A stretch of 47,611 bases of DNA from DASSUC01 sp035649895 (GTDB lineage Bacteria > Actinomycetota > Actinomycetes > Mycobacteriales > Micromonosporaceae), in assembly GCA_035649895.1 (NCBI GenBank), contig DASRIS010000178.1, positions 1 to 47,611 of the forward strand. The letters run 5' to 3'. Made by a program: the position numbers and the translations under genes. Shown piece by piece: positions 39,922-47,310 of this stretch. The notes beneath the pieces are model-generated. The model had not been told where the DNA came from, did no database searches, and worked only from the letters and a program-made list of their open reading frames with translations. How positions within the stretch are numbered: position 1 is the first letter of the stretch; every line of letters starts with the position of its first letter.

Positions 39922-40386
39922 GTGAACCGTCGTGGTCTGGATCCCGAGCCCAAGCTGTACCCGGCCCGCCGGTGGTCGCTACCGGCGGGCCGTACCCTGC
40001 TGCGGGCGGTCGTCGTGGCGGCCCTGCTCGGGCTCGCCGCCGCCATGCTCTACCTGGACCCCCCGACCGGCGCCCCACCCGCCTGCCCGGCGGCACCAGC
40101 CACGCCTACGCCGGTGGGCCGGCTCGCGGTCCCGGCCGGGCTGGTCGGGCTGCCGGTGGCGCTGGCCGAGCCGGCCGCCGCGGCGGTCGTCCGCCCCGGC
40201 GACCGGGTTGACCTCATGGCCCGGCCCGGCACCGGGCAGGTCATCGCAGAGGGTGCGCTCGTGCTGGAGGCGATCGGCGCCGACCCGGCCCCCGCGCTGT
40301 ATCTCGCGTTGGACGAGCTCCAGGCCAAGGCGATGCTGCGCGCTGGCTCAGCGGTCCGGTTCGACGTTATAGTGCGCCCTCAGTGA
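39922..40386 (+). CDS. SAF-domain membrane-anchored protein
   Basis: A 154-aa protein. After a 25-residue basic start, one membrane helix (about 27-45: LLRAVVVAALLGLAAAMLYL) leads into an extracytoplasmic SAF/CpaB-like domain: GRLAVPAGLVGLPVALAEPA near 68, then VVRPGDRVDLMA near 90. Similar small proteins are annotated as flagellar/pilus-assembly-like but occur in non-motile actinomycetes, with unknown role. GTG at 39922. mscL follows after 30 bp on the same strand. Confidence 0.8.
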   Translation: MNRRGLDPEPKLYPARRWSLPAGRTLLRAVVVAALLGLAAAMLYLDPPTGAPPACPAAPATPTPVGRLAVPAGLVGLPVALAEPAAAAVVRPGDRVDLMARPGTGQVIAEGALVLEAIGADPAPALYLALDELQAKAMLRAGSAVRFDVIVRPQ

Positions 40387-40416
40387 CCCTGGCCAGCGGA
40401 CGACGGGAGAGCCGAG

Positions 40417-40824
40417 ATGCTGAAGGGCTTCCGAGAGTTCGTCATGCGCGGCAACGTGGTCGACCTGGCCGTCGGCATCGTCATCGGTGCGGCGTTCGCA
40501 AGCTTGGTCAACCAGTTCGTCCTGTCGTTCATCGAGCCGCTCGTCAAGCTCTTCACCGGCGGCCGGGCGGTCTCGGGCACAGCGAGCCTCACCGACGAGG
40601 TGATCGTTGACTGGGGCGCGTTCGTCAGCTCTCTGGTCACGTTCCTGCTCACCGCGCTTGCGATCTACTTCTTCGTGGTGGTGCCGGTCAACCGGCTCAC
40701 CGAGCTGCGCCGCCGGGGCAAGGAACCGCCCCCGGAGGAGGTCAGCGACGAGGTGCGGCTGCTGACCGAGATCCGCGACTCGCTCGCTGCCCGACCGCCG
40801 GCCACCCGCCCACCGACCACCTGA
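40417..40824 (+). CDS. mscL: Large-conductance mechanosensitive channel
   Basis: A 135-aa MscL that opens on membrane tension to release solutes during osmotic downshock. The start MLKGFREFVMRGNVVDLAVG, then IVIGAAFASLVNQFV is TM1; GAFVSSLVTFLLTALAIYFF is TM2; a C-terminal helix (EEVSDEVRLLTEIRDSL) ends it. Homopentamer in the plasma membrane. The conserved position near fmdB and folate cyclo-ligase matches Rv0985c-Rv0992c. Confidence 0.95.
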   Translation: MLKGFREFVMRGNVVDLAVGIVIGAAFASLVNQFVLSFIEPLVKLFTGGRAVSGTASLTDEVIVDWGAFVSSLVTFLLTALAIYFFVVVPVNRLTELRRRGKEPPPEEVSDEVRLLTEIRDSLAARPPATRPPTT

Positions 40825-40843
40825 CCGGCGGCCGCAGCGCGTG

Positions 40844-41101
40844 CTACTCCCAGTGCGGCGGGCGCTCCGCCCGCAGCCGGTCGTCGTTGGAGTCGCGCCG
40901 CTCACCCCAACCCGCGTCCGTATCGTCGCGGGTCATGTCGGGCAGGACCGCCTCCTCAAGCTGGACCTCCCGGGCGGCGCCGGGACGGACCACCCCGGGC
41001 CGGCGACCAGCATCCTGCCGGACTGAGCCCTCCGCCCTACCGGGACCAGCGGGCCTACCGGGACCAGCGGGCTCAGCGGGATCCTCCGTGCTACCGGACA
41101 T
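40844..41101 (-). CDS. Conserved hypothetical 85-aa protein
   Basis: A small hydrophilic protein with no recognised domain. The first half is Pro/Gly-rich and contains an 18-bp duplication (AGPGRP/AGPGRA). The second half has a distinctive ending, TDAGWGERRDSNDDRLRAER, then PPHWE, which I associate with small Micromonosporaceae proteins beside mscL. ATG at 41101. It converges on mscL with 19 bp between stops. Confidence 0.7.
   Translation of the reverse strand: MSGSTEDPAEPAGPGRPAGPGRAEGSVRQDAGRRPGVVRPGAAREVQLEEAVLPDMTRDDTDAGWGERRDSNDDRLRAERPPHWE
41036..41071. repeat. 18-bp tandem duplication in the small hypothetical gene
   Basis: CCTACCGGGACCAGCGGG occurs twice in succession (41036-41053 and 41054-41071), in frame, and encodes the repeated AGPGRP-type segment of the 85-aa protein. 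Confidence 0.85.
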
Positions 41102-41260
41102 GACCGCAGCCTACGTGGACAGCGGCCCCAGCGAGCCGCGCTCCGGTCCGGCAGCCGGTGCGACCTGGCCAGCGTGCCCGAGCCGGCGCGGGTTCGCCAC
41201 ACTGGTCCACGGCTTCGACACACTGGTACGCGGCACAGGTGACGGCGGACGGGGAGGCAG

Positions 41261-41572
41261 ATGACTGATGACGCGCAGTGGCGCCGGCCGGATGAACCTG
41301 CCGAGGAGTCCGACGCCGCTCCCGGCACAGGCGCCCCGATGCCGCCGGGGCCGGGCTACCAGGGACCGCCGCCGACCAACCCGCCCCCAGCAGGCTGGCG
41401 ACCGCCGCTCGTGGTGCAGCCACCCCCGCCCCGACCACTACCCCGCCAGGACCACCAGCGCCTGGACGCCGAGGAGCGGTCCGCACGGACGTTGACGCTC
41501 GGCGTCGGCATGGTCGCGGCGGCGGTACTGCTGGTGCTGCTGTGCGCATTCTGCGCCCGCACCCTATTTTGA
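41261..41572 (+). CDS. Small Pro-rich tail-anchored membrane protein
   Basis: A 103-aa protein. Residues 1-75 are disordered, acidic then Pro-rich (PPPTNPPPAGWRPPL). Residues about 78-101 form one C-terminal membrane helix (LGVGMVAAAVLLVLLCAFCA). ATG at 41261 follows GGGGAGGCAG. A tail-anchored protein of unknown role. After its stop, GGCTTGTCC recurs twice. Confidence 0.75.
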   Translation: MTDDAQWRRPDEPAEESDAAPGTGAPMPPGPGYQGPPPTNPPPAGWRPPLVVQPPPPRPLPRQDHQRLDAEERSARTLTLGVGMVAAAVLLVLLCAFCARTLF

Positions 41573-41647
41573 CTGGCTTGTCCTTCTAACCGGCTTGTCC
41601 GGCTCTACCGAGGCGTATCCGGCGCAACCGCCAGTGGGGCGGGACCA

Positions 41648-42190
41648 TCAGTCGCGCAGGATGTCCCCCCAGACCATCCGGGCGCCTGAGTCGCCGGTCA
41701 GGTAGATGAGGACCAGGCTGACCACCACCAGCACGAGCGTGACCACGGTCAACGCGGTGGAGAAGCCGCGACTCTGGATGAGGGCGCCGGCCCCCCCGCC
41801 CGGTTTGAGCCCACCGCCTCCCTGCGCGTCCCGCCGGGCCCGGTCGGCCACGTAGACGAGCAGCAGCGTGGCGATGCCGAGCCCGGCGCTGACCCAGGTC
41901 AGGATCGAGCCGTACTGCTGATGCTGTTGGACCCGGGAAACCATCTCGCCGCCGACGCGTGGCGGCTCGAAGTCCTGCAGGGCCCGGAAGAACGCGTCAC
42001 CGGAGAGCTTGGCCAGCAGCGCGGAGAGCGGAGCCACCACCGCGAGAGCCATCGACAACCAGCGCAGCGGAGACCGCAGCACCGGAAACAGCGCATAACA
42101 GGCGGCGGCGGCGGCCAGCAGCGGCACCAGGACCACGACGGTGTGGTTCAGCAGTATGTGCGTTGGCAGGCCCATGATCTGCTCTAGCAC
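41648..42190 (-). CDS. DUF2231-like membrane protein
   Basis: A 180-aa protein with four membrane helices (about residues 14-34, 44-62, 95-117 and 152-172). It starts LEQIMGLPTHILLNHTVVVL; GLPxHxLLxH and LLAKLSGDAFF are the DUF2231 pattern, whose conserved His residues suggest haem or metal binding. I chose GTG at 42190, behind AGGAGGAG; ATG 15 bp further in (GLPTHI) is also possible. Function unknown. The divergent gene upstream is a Fur regulator. Confidence 0.8.
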   Translation of the reverse strand: MLEQIMGLPTHILLNHTVVVLVPLLAAAAACYALFPVLRSPLRWLSMALAVVAPLSALLAKLSGDAFFRALQDFEPPRVGGEMVSRVQQHQQYGSILTWVSAGLGIATLLLVYVADRARRDAQGGGGLKPGGGAGALIQSRGFSTALTVVTLVLVVVSLVLIYLTGDSGARMVWGDILRD

Positions 42191-42285
42191 CAGCTCCTCC
42201 TCGGTCGACACGGTGTATGGCCTCGGGCGTTCGCACCGGCTGCACTGCCCGCTATCCACAAGTGGAGCACGCGGTGATCGAAGAC

Positions 42286-42300
42286 GTGGTTCATAACCAC
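42286..42300. promoter_or_regulatory. Inverted repeat in the DUF2231/fur intergenic region
   Basis: GTGGTT-CAT-AACCAC, a perfect 6-bp inverted repeat with 3-bp spacer, about 95 bp from either start codon. A possible binding site for an unknown factor. Confidence 0.35.
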
Positions 42301-42380
42301 CGAGCACGGAGGCGCTGGCCAGGTTCCCGACCGTACATGGTGCTACGACAGCGTCCCGACATCTGCGCAAGATCTCTAAT

Positions 42381-42395
42381 CTTGAACCGTTCCAG
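42381..42395. promoter_or_regulatory. 7-1-7 inverted repeat, possible Fur-family box
   Basis: CTTGAAC-C-GTTCCAG matches its complement at six of seven positions per arm, the 7-1-7 geometry of Fur/PerR/Zur boxes. It lies 14 bp before the fur start codon, so autoregulation is likely. The inference rests on geometry, not on a proven consensus. Confidence 0.45.
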
Positions 42396-42408
42396 CCTTC
42401 ATGGTGTG

Positions 42409-42870
42409 ATGCAAGGCATGAACGGGGAGGAGCTGCTGCGCTCCCGGGGCTTGCGGGTCACCCGGCCCCGGCTGGCCGTCCTCGACGTGCTCGCCGAAGG
42501 CGGGCATCTGGAGGTCGACGACATCGCCAACCGGGTACGCGCCCGCCTGGAGTCGGTCTCCACCCAGGCGGTGTACGACGTGCTCGGCGCGCTGACGCGC
42601 GCCGGGCTGGCCCGGCGGCTGGAGCCGGCCGGCAGCTCCGCCCGGTACGAGGCCCGGGCCGGGGACAACCACCACCATGTGGTCTGCCGCAGCTGCGGGG
42701 AGATCGCCGATGTGGACTGCGCCGTTGGGCGGGCCCCGTGCCTCGACCCCGCCCAGGCGCACGGGTTCGAGGTGGACGAGGCAGAGGTCACGTTCTGGGG
42801 TCTGTGCCCTGGCTGCCAGGCACTGCGGGGTGCGGATCGCGGCGACACGGACCGAGGCGAGGTGGGCTGA
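42409..42870 (+). CDS. Fur-family metalloregulator
   Basis: A 153-aa Fur-type repressor. The winged helix is LRSRGLRVTRPRLAVLDVLA near residue 8 and VSTQAVYDVLGALTRAGLAR near 50. The dimer domain has the regulatory site DNHHHVVCRSCGEIADVDC near 85 and a second zinc pair CPGC near 138, giving a two-CxxC structural zinc. The pattern suits FurA/PerR-type peroxide or iron sensors. ATG at 42409 or 42418. The oxygenase gene follows after 5 bp and is probably its target. Confidence 0.92.
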   Translation: MQGMNGEELLRSRGLRVTRPRLAVLDVLAEGGHLEVDDIANRVRARLESVSTQAVYDVLGALTRAGLARRLEPAGSSARYEARAGDNHHHVVCRSCGEIADVDCAVGRAPCLDPAQAHGFEVDEAEVTFWGLCPGCQALRGADRGDTDRGEVG

Positions 42871-42875
42871 CGTCG

Positions 42876-43778
42876 ATGTGGGCGGACACCGCAGAGGTAC
42901 GCACGGAGGTAGCACAGGACGCCGGCGTACGCCCGCGGCCAGACGACGACCTCGGGCTGTTCGGGCCGGGGTCGGTCACCTGGCGGGTGCACTCCGAGCC
43001 GATCCTCGGCCTGGCCGGCCTGCGCGCCCTCTACCTGCAGGCGCTCCATCCCCGGGCGCTCGCCGGCGTGGTGCAGAACTCGGGCTACAGGTCCGACCCG
43101 TGGGGCCGGCTCATCCGTACCGCCGACTACGTCGCCACGGTCATCTACGGCACCACCGCCGAGGCGGAGCAGGCGGGTCGCCGGGTCCGCGCCGTGCACG
43201 CCCGGCTGACCGCGGTCGACCCCGACACTGGGGAGAGGTTCCGCGTCAACGAACCCGACCTGCTGCGCTGGGTGCACGTGACCGAGGTGGAGTCCTTCCT
43301 GACCACCGCCCGCCGCGCCGGCGTACGGCTGAGCCCTGCCGAGGCTGACGCGTACTATGCGGAGCAGCGCCGGGCGGCCCGTCTGGTCGGCCTGGCCGCT
43401 GGCGACGTGCCCGGCTCGGTAGCCGAGGTCGACGAGTTCTACCGGCAGGTCCGGCCGCAGCTGCGGGTCACCACGCCAACGGCCGACAGCGCGCTGTTCC
43501 TCACCCACCCGCCAATGCCCTGGAAGCTCGGCCTCACCCCGGTACGGCTGGCCTGGTACGGGCTTGCCGCCACGGCGGTCGGGCTGCTGCCGCCGTGGGC
43601 GCGCCGCCTCTACGGGCTGCCCGGGCTGCCCACCACCGACCTGACCGTCTCGGCCTACGTCCGCACCCTGCGGCTCGCCCTGGCCATGCTGCCGCACCGG
43701 CTCTACGAGGGGCCCCGCTACCAGGCGGCGACCGCCCGGGCGGCTCGCCTGGCCACGGCTGCACCCGCCGCGCCCTGA
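42876..43778 (+). CDS. Oxygenase MpaB-family (DUF2236) protein
   Basis: A 300-aa DUF2236 protein. Key stretches: GSVTWRVHSEPILGLAGLRA near residue 28, LYLQALHPRALAGVVQNS near 50, PWGRLIRTADYVATVIYGTT near 75, LLRWVHVTEVESFLTTAR near 128 and LTHPPMPWKLGLTPVRLAWY near 210. Relatives include haem-dependent latex-clearing protein and MpaB. The His in LHPRA and WVHV are candidate haem/iron ligands. ATG at 42876, 5 bp after fur, so the pair is co-transcribed and the enzyme is probably controlled by metal or peroxide. Confidence 0.88.
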   Translation: MWADTAEVRTEVAQDAGVRPRPDDDLGLFGPGSVTWRVHSEPILGLAGLRALYLQALHPRALAGVVQNSGYRSDPWGRLIRTADYVATVIYGTTAEAEQAGRRVRAVHARLTAVDPDTGERFRVNEPDLLRWVHVTEVESFLTTARRAGVRLSPAEADAYYAEQRRAARLVGLAAGDVPGSVAEVDEFYRQVRPQLRVTTPTADSALFLTHPPMPWKLGLTPVRLAWYGLAATAVGLLPPWARRLYGLPGLPTTDLTVSAYVRTLRLALAMLPHRLYEGPRYQAATARAARLATAAPAAP

Positions 43779-43880
43779 CCCCTGGCTACCCGCCATGGCT
43801 TGACCTCTGGCTACCCGCCATGGCGTGACCTGGCTACCCGCCATGGCTTGACCTCTGGCGGCACCCGTCGCGGCTTGACC
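43776..43880. repeat. About 25-bp tandem repeat starting on the MpaB-like gene's stop codon
   Basis: Four units of 25, 25, 23 and 27 bp, each opening TGACC and carrying TGGCTACCCGCCATGGC or a variant. The first TGA is the stop codon of the preceding gene. The last unit is the most diverged. The array fills the gap to the converging nuclease gene. Confidence 0.9.
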
Positions 43881-43888
43881 CGCCGCGC

Positions 43889-44761
43889 TCATGTGGCCAG
43901 GCCCGCCCATGGCTCGCGCGGCGGTGCATTGACGCCGTCCGGGCAGACCCGGCGGTAGTCGCACCAGCTGCACCGGACCCCCGGCCTGGTCGGGAAGGCC
44001 TGGTCAGGGTCGCCCCCGTCAGCCACCGCCCGCTCCGCCGCCACGATGTCCCCGGCAGCCTCCTCGGCCCGCCGGACGTGCCGGGCCAGCGACTCCGGTG
44101 TGTGCTCGTGGGCGGCCACCGCTCCGGTCGGCAGGTGGTGCAGCTCGACCCGCTGGCACCGGCGGCGGAACACCCGCTCGGTGGCGAACGCGTAGAGCCC
44201 CAGGGCACGAGAGCCCCGGGCGTCGTCGCCGCTCAGCCCCGCCCGGCCGGTCTTGTAGTCCACGACAACAGCCTCGGGGGCACCGTCCGGACCGGTCCGG
44301 GCGTCGATGCGGTCCACCCGGCCGGACAGTGCCAGCACGGCGGTGCGGGCGCCGACCACCCGCTCCACGCCGAGCGGCTCGTCCTCGGGGTCGAGCGTCT
44401 CCACATAGGACTCGAGCCAGCCCAGGGCATCGCGGAACGCCGCCCGCTGCTGCTCGTCGTCCCGGTAACCCTCGCCGACCCAGGTCGCCTTCAGCAGCCC
44501 CAGTAGCGCCTCGCGGCGCCGCCGGGCCGGCGGCAGCCCGTGCCAGTTGCGCAGCGCGGTGTGCACGCTCGCGCCGAGTGAGTTGTGTGCCCAGGGCGGG
44601 CCTTTGGCGGGTGCCGGACGGTCGACGTAGGCGAAGCGGTACCGCCGGGGACAGTCCTCGTACGCCGACAGCTTGCTGGGCGTGCAGCTGAAAAGCCGGT
44701 CCGGCATGCCCTCGAAGCCCAGCTGCCCGTTTTCGCCAGAAACTGGTGATCTCCTACGCAC
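43889..44761 (-). CDS. RecB-like PD-(D/E)XK nuclease family protein
   Basis: A 290-aa stand-alone Cas4/RecB-type nuclease domain. LFSCTPSKLSAYEDCPRRYR near residue 22 has the first Cys of the iron-sulfur cluster. GASVHTALRNW near 57 follows. The catalytic motif is GRVDRIDARTG, then VVVDYKTGRAG near 165 (D...DxK). The last Cys set is VRCSWCDYRRVC near 268. These four Cys form a 4Fe-4S site as in AddB/Cas4. No CRISPR or recombinase gene is near. GTG at 44761 has AGGA upstream; ATG at 44707 is an alternative. Confidence 0.88.
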   Translation of the reverse strand: MRRRSPVSGENGQLGFEGMPDRLFSCTPSKLSAYEDCPRRYRFAYVDRPAPAKGPPWAHNSLGASVHTALRNWHGLPPARRRREALLGLLKATWVGEGYRDDEQQRAAFRDALGWLESYVETLDPEDEPLGVERVVGARTAVLALSGRVDRIDARTGPDGAPEAVVVDYKTGRAGLSGDDARGSRALGLYAFATERVFRRRCQRVELHHLPTGAVAAHEHTPESLARHVRRAEEAAGDIVAAERAVADGGDPDQAFPTRPGVRCSWCDYRRVCPDGVNAPPREPWAGLAT

Positions 44762-44845
44762 ATGGCCGATCCTGCCATCCGGGTGCGACACTGGGGACGG
44801 CGGCGCCGCCCGACGCCGCCACGGCGTTGCGTGAAGGGTAGGCCG

Positions 44846-45082
44846 GTGGGGTTCCTGCAGTGGCTGCGCGGCAGCGACAGCACCGCGACGGCCATGGTCT
44901 CCGCCGGGCTGGCCGAGATCGACGGCTTGTTCCGGCCGTCCAAGCACAAGCAGACCGAGCACGTCGAGGAGTCCAAGCGACGCCGGGTCGACGTGGCGAA
45001 CGGCGCCGACATCGACCTCGACCGGGGCATCGCGGTCATCCGTACCCCGCCCAAGCCGGACCCCGACGAGATCGCGGCGTGA
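44846..45082 (+). CDS. DUF6191-type small protein
   Basis: A 78-aa hydrophilic protein: AGLAEIDGLFRPSKHKQTEH, then VEESKRRRVDVANGADIDLD and RGIAVIRTPPKPDPDE. The core (FxPSKxxQxEHxxxxKxxR, then DLDxGxAVIRxP) matches what I know as DUF6191, an actinobacterial family of unknown function. GTG at 44846 follows AGGGTAGG; the frame is open back to 44762 but that part overlaps the divergent nuclease promoter. Confidence 0.7.
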   Translation: MGFLQWLRGSDSTATAMVSAGLAEIDGLFRPSKHKQTEHVEESKRRRVDVANGADIDLDRGIAVIRTPPKPDPDEIAA

Positions 45083-45117
45083 TATCGCGCGGCGGCGGCA
45101 CGGGTGGCCGGCCGTGG

Positions 45118-46413
45118 TCAGCCTCCGGTGACCACCAGGATCCGCGCCCCGGCTGCCGCGCCCGGCACCGGGAACTCCTCGGCCCCGCCGCCCCGCCCGT
45201 CCCAGAGCCGGTCCAGGCGCAGGCGTTGCAGCGTGCTGCGCAGCGCACGTACCAGCGTGTGCTCATCCTCCCAGATCACCCCACCGCGCGGCGGCGCGCC
45301 GAGCGGGACGGTCCGGACCCGACCGGTGAAGGCGCCACGCAGGTCGACCAGTGCCGCCTCCGGCCCGGACCGACCGGTGACCTCGGCGACCAGCCACCGC
45401 CCGCCGGGTGAGAGCCAGCCCTGGGACTGCGGCGCCAGCGCAAGGTCGCACCTGGTCTTGGTCGCCCGCAACGTCGTGGAGTCCAGCATGGCCAGGCACC
45501 GCTGGGCGCCGGAGCCCGAGCCGGCCACCTGCCCGATGAGGGTACGCCCGTCGGGCAGCGCCCCGTAGACCGCGAGGGCGTCGTTGTCCCAGGCCGGCAC
45601 GTACCTACCGCGGTCCGGCAGCCACCTGTCCTGCCCTGCGTGGGCCCCGTCGGCGAGGACCCGGGCCAGCCACACCGCCGGCCCGGTGAAGCCGACCGGC
45701 TGCACCTCCGCGGTGGCTGTGGTGTACCGCGGCTTGACCAGCTGCCCCGCCTCCACCGTGGCGACCCCGACCTGGCCCGGCTCGCGCCAGGAGATCCGGG
45801 CGCCATCCGGGTCGACGGCGACCGCGCGCAGGCTGCCGGTCACCAGCCGGCGCGGCGAGGCCGACGCCGAGGCGAACCAAATAGTGGCGCCTCCGGCCGA
45901 TGTGGCCACGACGAGGTACCCGTCGGCGACCCGGTAGCCGGCGGCCGGTGTGCCGACCGGGCTCAGGTCGATGCGTACGCCCTCCCGGGCCAGCAGGAGG
46001 TGGTCCGCGATCACATCAACGGGCAGGGGGCTTGCGCCCAGCGGCTGGGTCGTGCGCGCCGGACCGGGCGCCACCAGCGTCTCCGCCTGGGCCTCGGTCG
46101 CGGTGATGTCCGCCGCGGGCCGTTCCGCCGCTGCCGGGGCGGCCGGCCTGGGCCGCCCGCCAGGCAGGTGCAGGAACACCACGCCACCGCTCGCGAGCAG
46201 GGTGACGGCGGCCAGTACGGCCGTGCCACCCAGCAGTCGGCGGCGGTGCTGGCGGCGCCCGGTACGGATCGCGACCTCGGCAAGGTCCCGCCGTGGTGAA
46301 AGACCGGAGCCGGCAGCATACGCGAAGCTGCCACGTAGCGCGTCCTCCAGCCGGTCCACGCCGTTTGGACGCTCGGGGAGGGGCGGGAAGTTGTCACGCC
46401 GTGTACTCGTCAT
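45118..46413 (-). CDS. Membrane-anchored protein with beta-propeller-like domain, partner of SigE-type sigma
   Basis: A 431-aa protein. A 58-residue cytoplasmic start (LEDALRGSFAYAAGSGLSPR, RRQHRRR) is followed by a membrane helix at about 61-80 (LGGTAVLAAVTLLASGGVVF) and a large extracytoplasmic domain of repeating strands with DPDGARISW- and LSPGGRWLVAEV-like turns, as in WD40/PD40 propellers. Its ATG overlaps the sigma-factor stop by 4 bp (ATGA). Genes placed like this commonly encode the membrane regulator of a SigE-family sigma, but no zinc anti-sigma motif is visible here. Confidence 0.8.
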   Translation of the reverse strand: MTSTRRDNFPPLPERPNGVDRLEDALRGSFAYAAGSGLSPRRDLAEVAIRTGRRQHRRRLLGGTAVLAAVTLLASGGVVFLHLPGGRPRPAAPAAAERPAADITATEAQAETLVAPGPARTTQPLGASPLPVDVIADHLLLAREGVRIDLSPVGTPAAGYRVADGYLVVATSAGGATIWFASASASPRRLVTGSLRAVAVDPDGARISWREPGQVGVATVEAGQLVKPRYTTATAEVQPVGFTGPAVWLARVLADGAHAGQDRWLPDRGRYVPAWDNDALAVYGALPDGRTLIGQVAGSGSGAQRCLAMLDSTTLRATKTRCDLALAPQSQGWLSPGGRWLVAEVTGRSGPEAALVDLRGAFTGRVRTVPLGAPPRGGVIWEDEHTLVRALRSTLQRLRLDRLWDGRGGGAEEFPVPGAAAGARILVVTGG

Positions 46414-47156
46414 TGTTGACCAGGCAGTGCCATCGCGGCCGGGTCGGCGGTGTCGGTGACCGGCGGCCCGTCCTGACCACCGGACGCCGGCGCCCCGGCC
46501 CGGTCCCCGGACGCAGCGGACCCGGCGGCGACCGCAGGCCCGGCGGCGGGCGCCAGCTCCGGCTCAGGGCTCCGGCGCGCCGGCGCGGGCCGGAGCCGGG
46601 CGGGCTTCCCGGCCTCGGGCAGGCGCCGGGCGGGCTTCCCGGGCTGGGGCAGGCGCGCCTGGTCCTCCTCGCTCAGCCGCTGGCGTAGCGAGGCCAGGGC
46701 GCGCGAGCACTGGCTCTTCACGGTGCCGACCGACACGTTCAGCAGCGCCGCGGTCTGCGCCTCCGACAGGTCCTCGTAGAAGCGCAGCACCAGGACGGCG
46801 CGCTGGCGGGCGGGCAGCTTCTGGACGTGCCGCCACAGCGCATCGCGTTCGAGCCGCTCGTCGTGCCCGTCCGGCGCGGCCCGCTCCGGCAGCACCTCCG
46901 TCGGCCGCTCACCGTGCCACCGCCGGCGCCACCAGCTGGTCGCGGTGTTGACCAGGACCCGCCTGGCGTACGGCTCGACCGCGTCGATCTCGCCCAGCCG
47001 CTTCCAGGCCAGGTACGTCTTGGTCAGGGCGATCTGCAACAGGTCCTCGGCGGTGGACCAGTCCCCGGCGAGCAGGTAGGCGGTGCGTAACAGCGCAGCC
47101 GACCGGGCCGCGACAAACTCACGGAACTCATCCTCGACCGTGGGCCGAGCAGACAC
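46410..47156 (-). CDS. SigE-family ECF sigma factor with long disordered tail
   Basis: A 248-aa sigma factor. Region 2: FVAARSAALLRTAYLLAGDW, then AEDLLQIALTKTYLAW near residue 36. Region 4: LPARQRAVLVLRFYEDLSEA, then LLNVSVGTVKSQCSRALASL near 140. The core ends near 165. An 80-residue tail rich in Pro, Ala and Gly follows, containing a duplicated decapeptide (LPEAGKPARR). SigE-family ECFs are numerous in actinomycetes and often lack a classical anti-sigma. ATG at 47156. Coupled to the next gene by a 4-bp overlap. Confidence 0.92.
   Translation of the reverse strand: MSARPTVEDEFREFVAARSAALLRTAYLLAGDWSTAEDLLQIALTKTYLAWKRLGEIDAVEPYARRVLVNTATSWWRRRWHGERPTEVLPERAAPDGHDERLERDALWRHVQKLPARQRAVLVLRFYEDLSEAQTAALLNVSVGTVKSQCSRALASLRQRLSEEDQARLPQPGKPARRLPEAGKPARLRPAPARRSPEPELAPAAGPAVAAGSAASGDRAGAPASGGQDGPPVTDTADPAAMALPGQQ
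46595..46654. repeat. 30-bp tandem duplication in the sigma-factor tail
   Basis: Two adjacent 30-bp units starting GCCGGGCGGGCTTCCCGG at 46595 and GCCGGGCGGGCTTCCCGGGC at 46625, differing at few bases, in frame. Each encodes a GKPARRLPEA-type decapeptide. Confidence 0.85.
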
Positions 47157-47199
47157 GTCTCGCCCTCCAAGCGCGGGCCGACGGATGTGGACCGTCGGC

Positions 47200-47310
47200 C
47201 AGCGGGATCAGCCTACCCAGGAGATCGCGACGCCGGGTCAGTCATCCAGGCGTCAGGAGACGCCGGGTCAGCCTCCAAGCGTCGAAGACGCCGAGTCAGC
47301 CTTCAGACGT
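47200..47310. repeat. Degenerate 28-30 bp repeat after the PH-domain gene stop
   Basis: On the minus strand, three units opening TGACTCGGCGTC, TGACCCGGCGTC and TGACCCGGCGTC lie 28-30 bp apart, following the stop codon TGA (47312-47310) of the PH-domain gene. They fill the gap upstream of the sigma gene. Confidence 0.65.
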
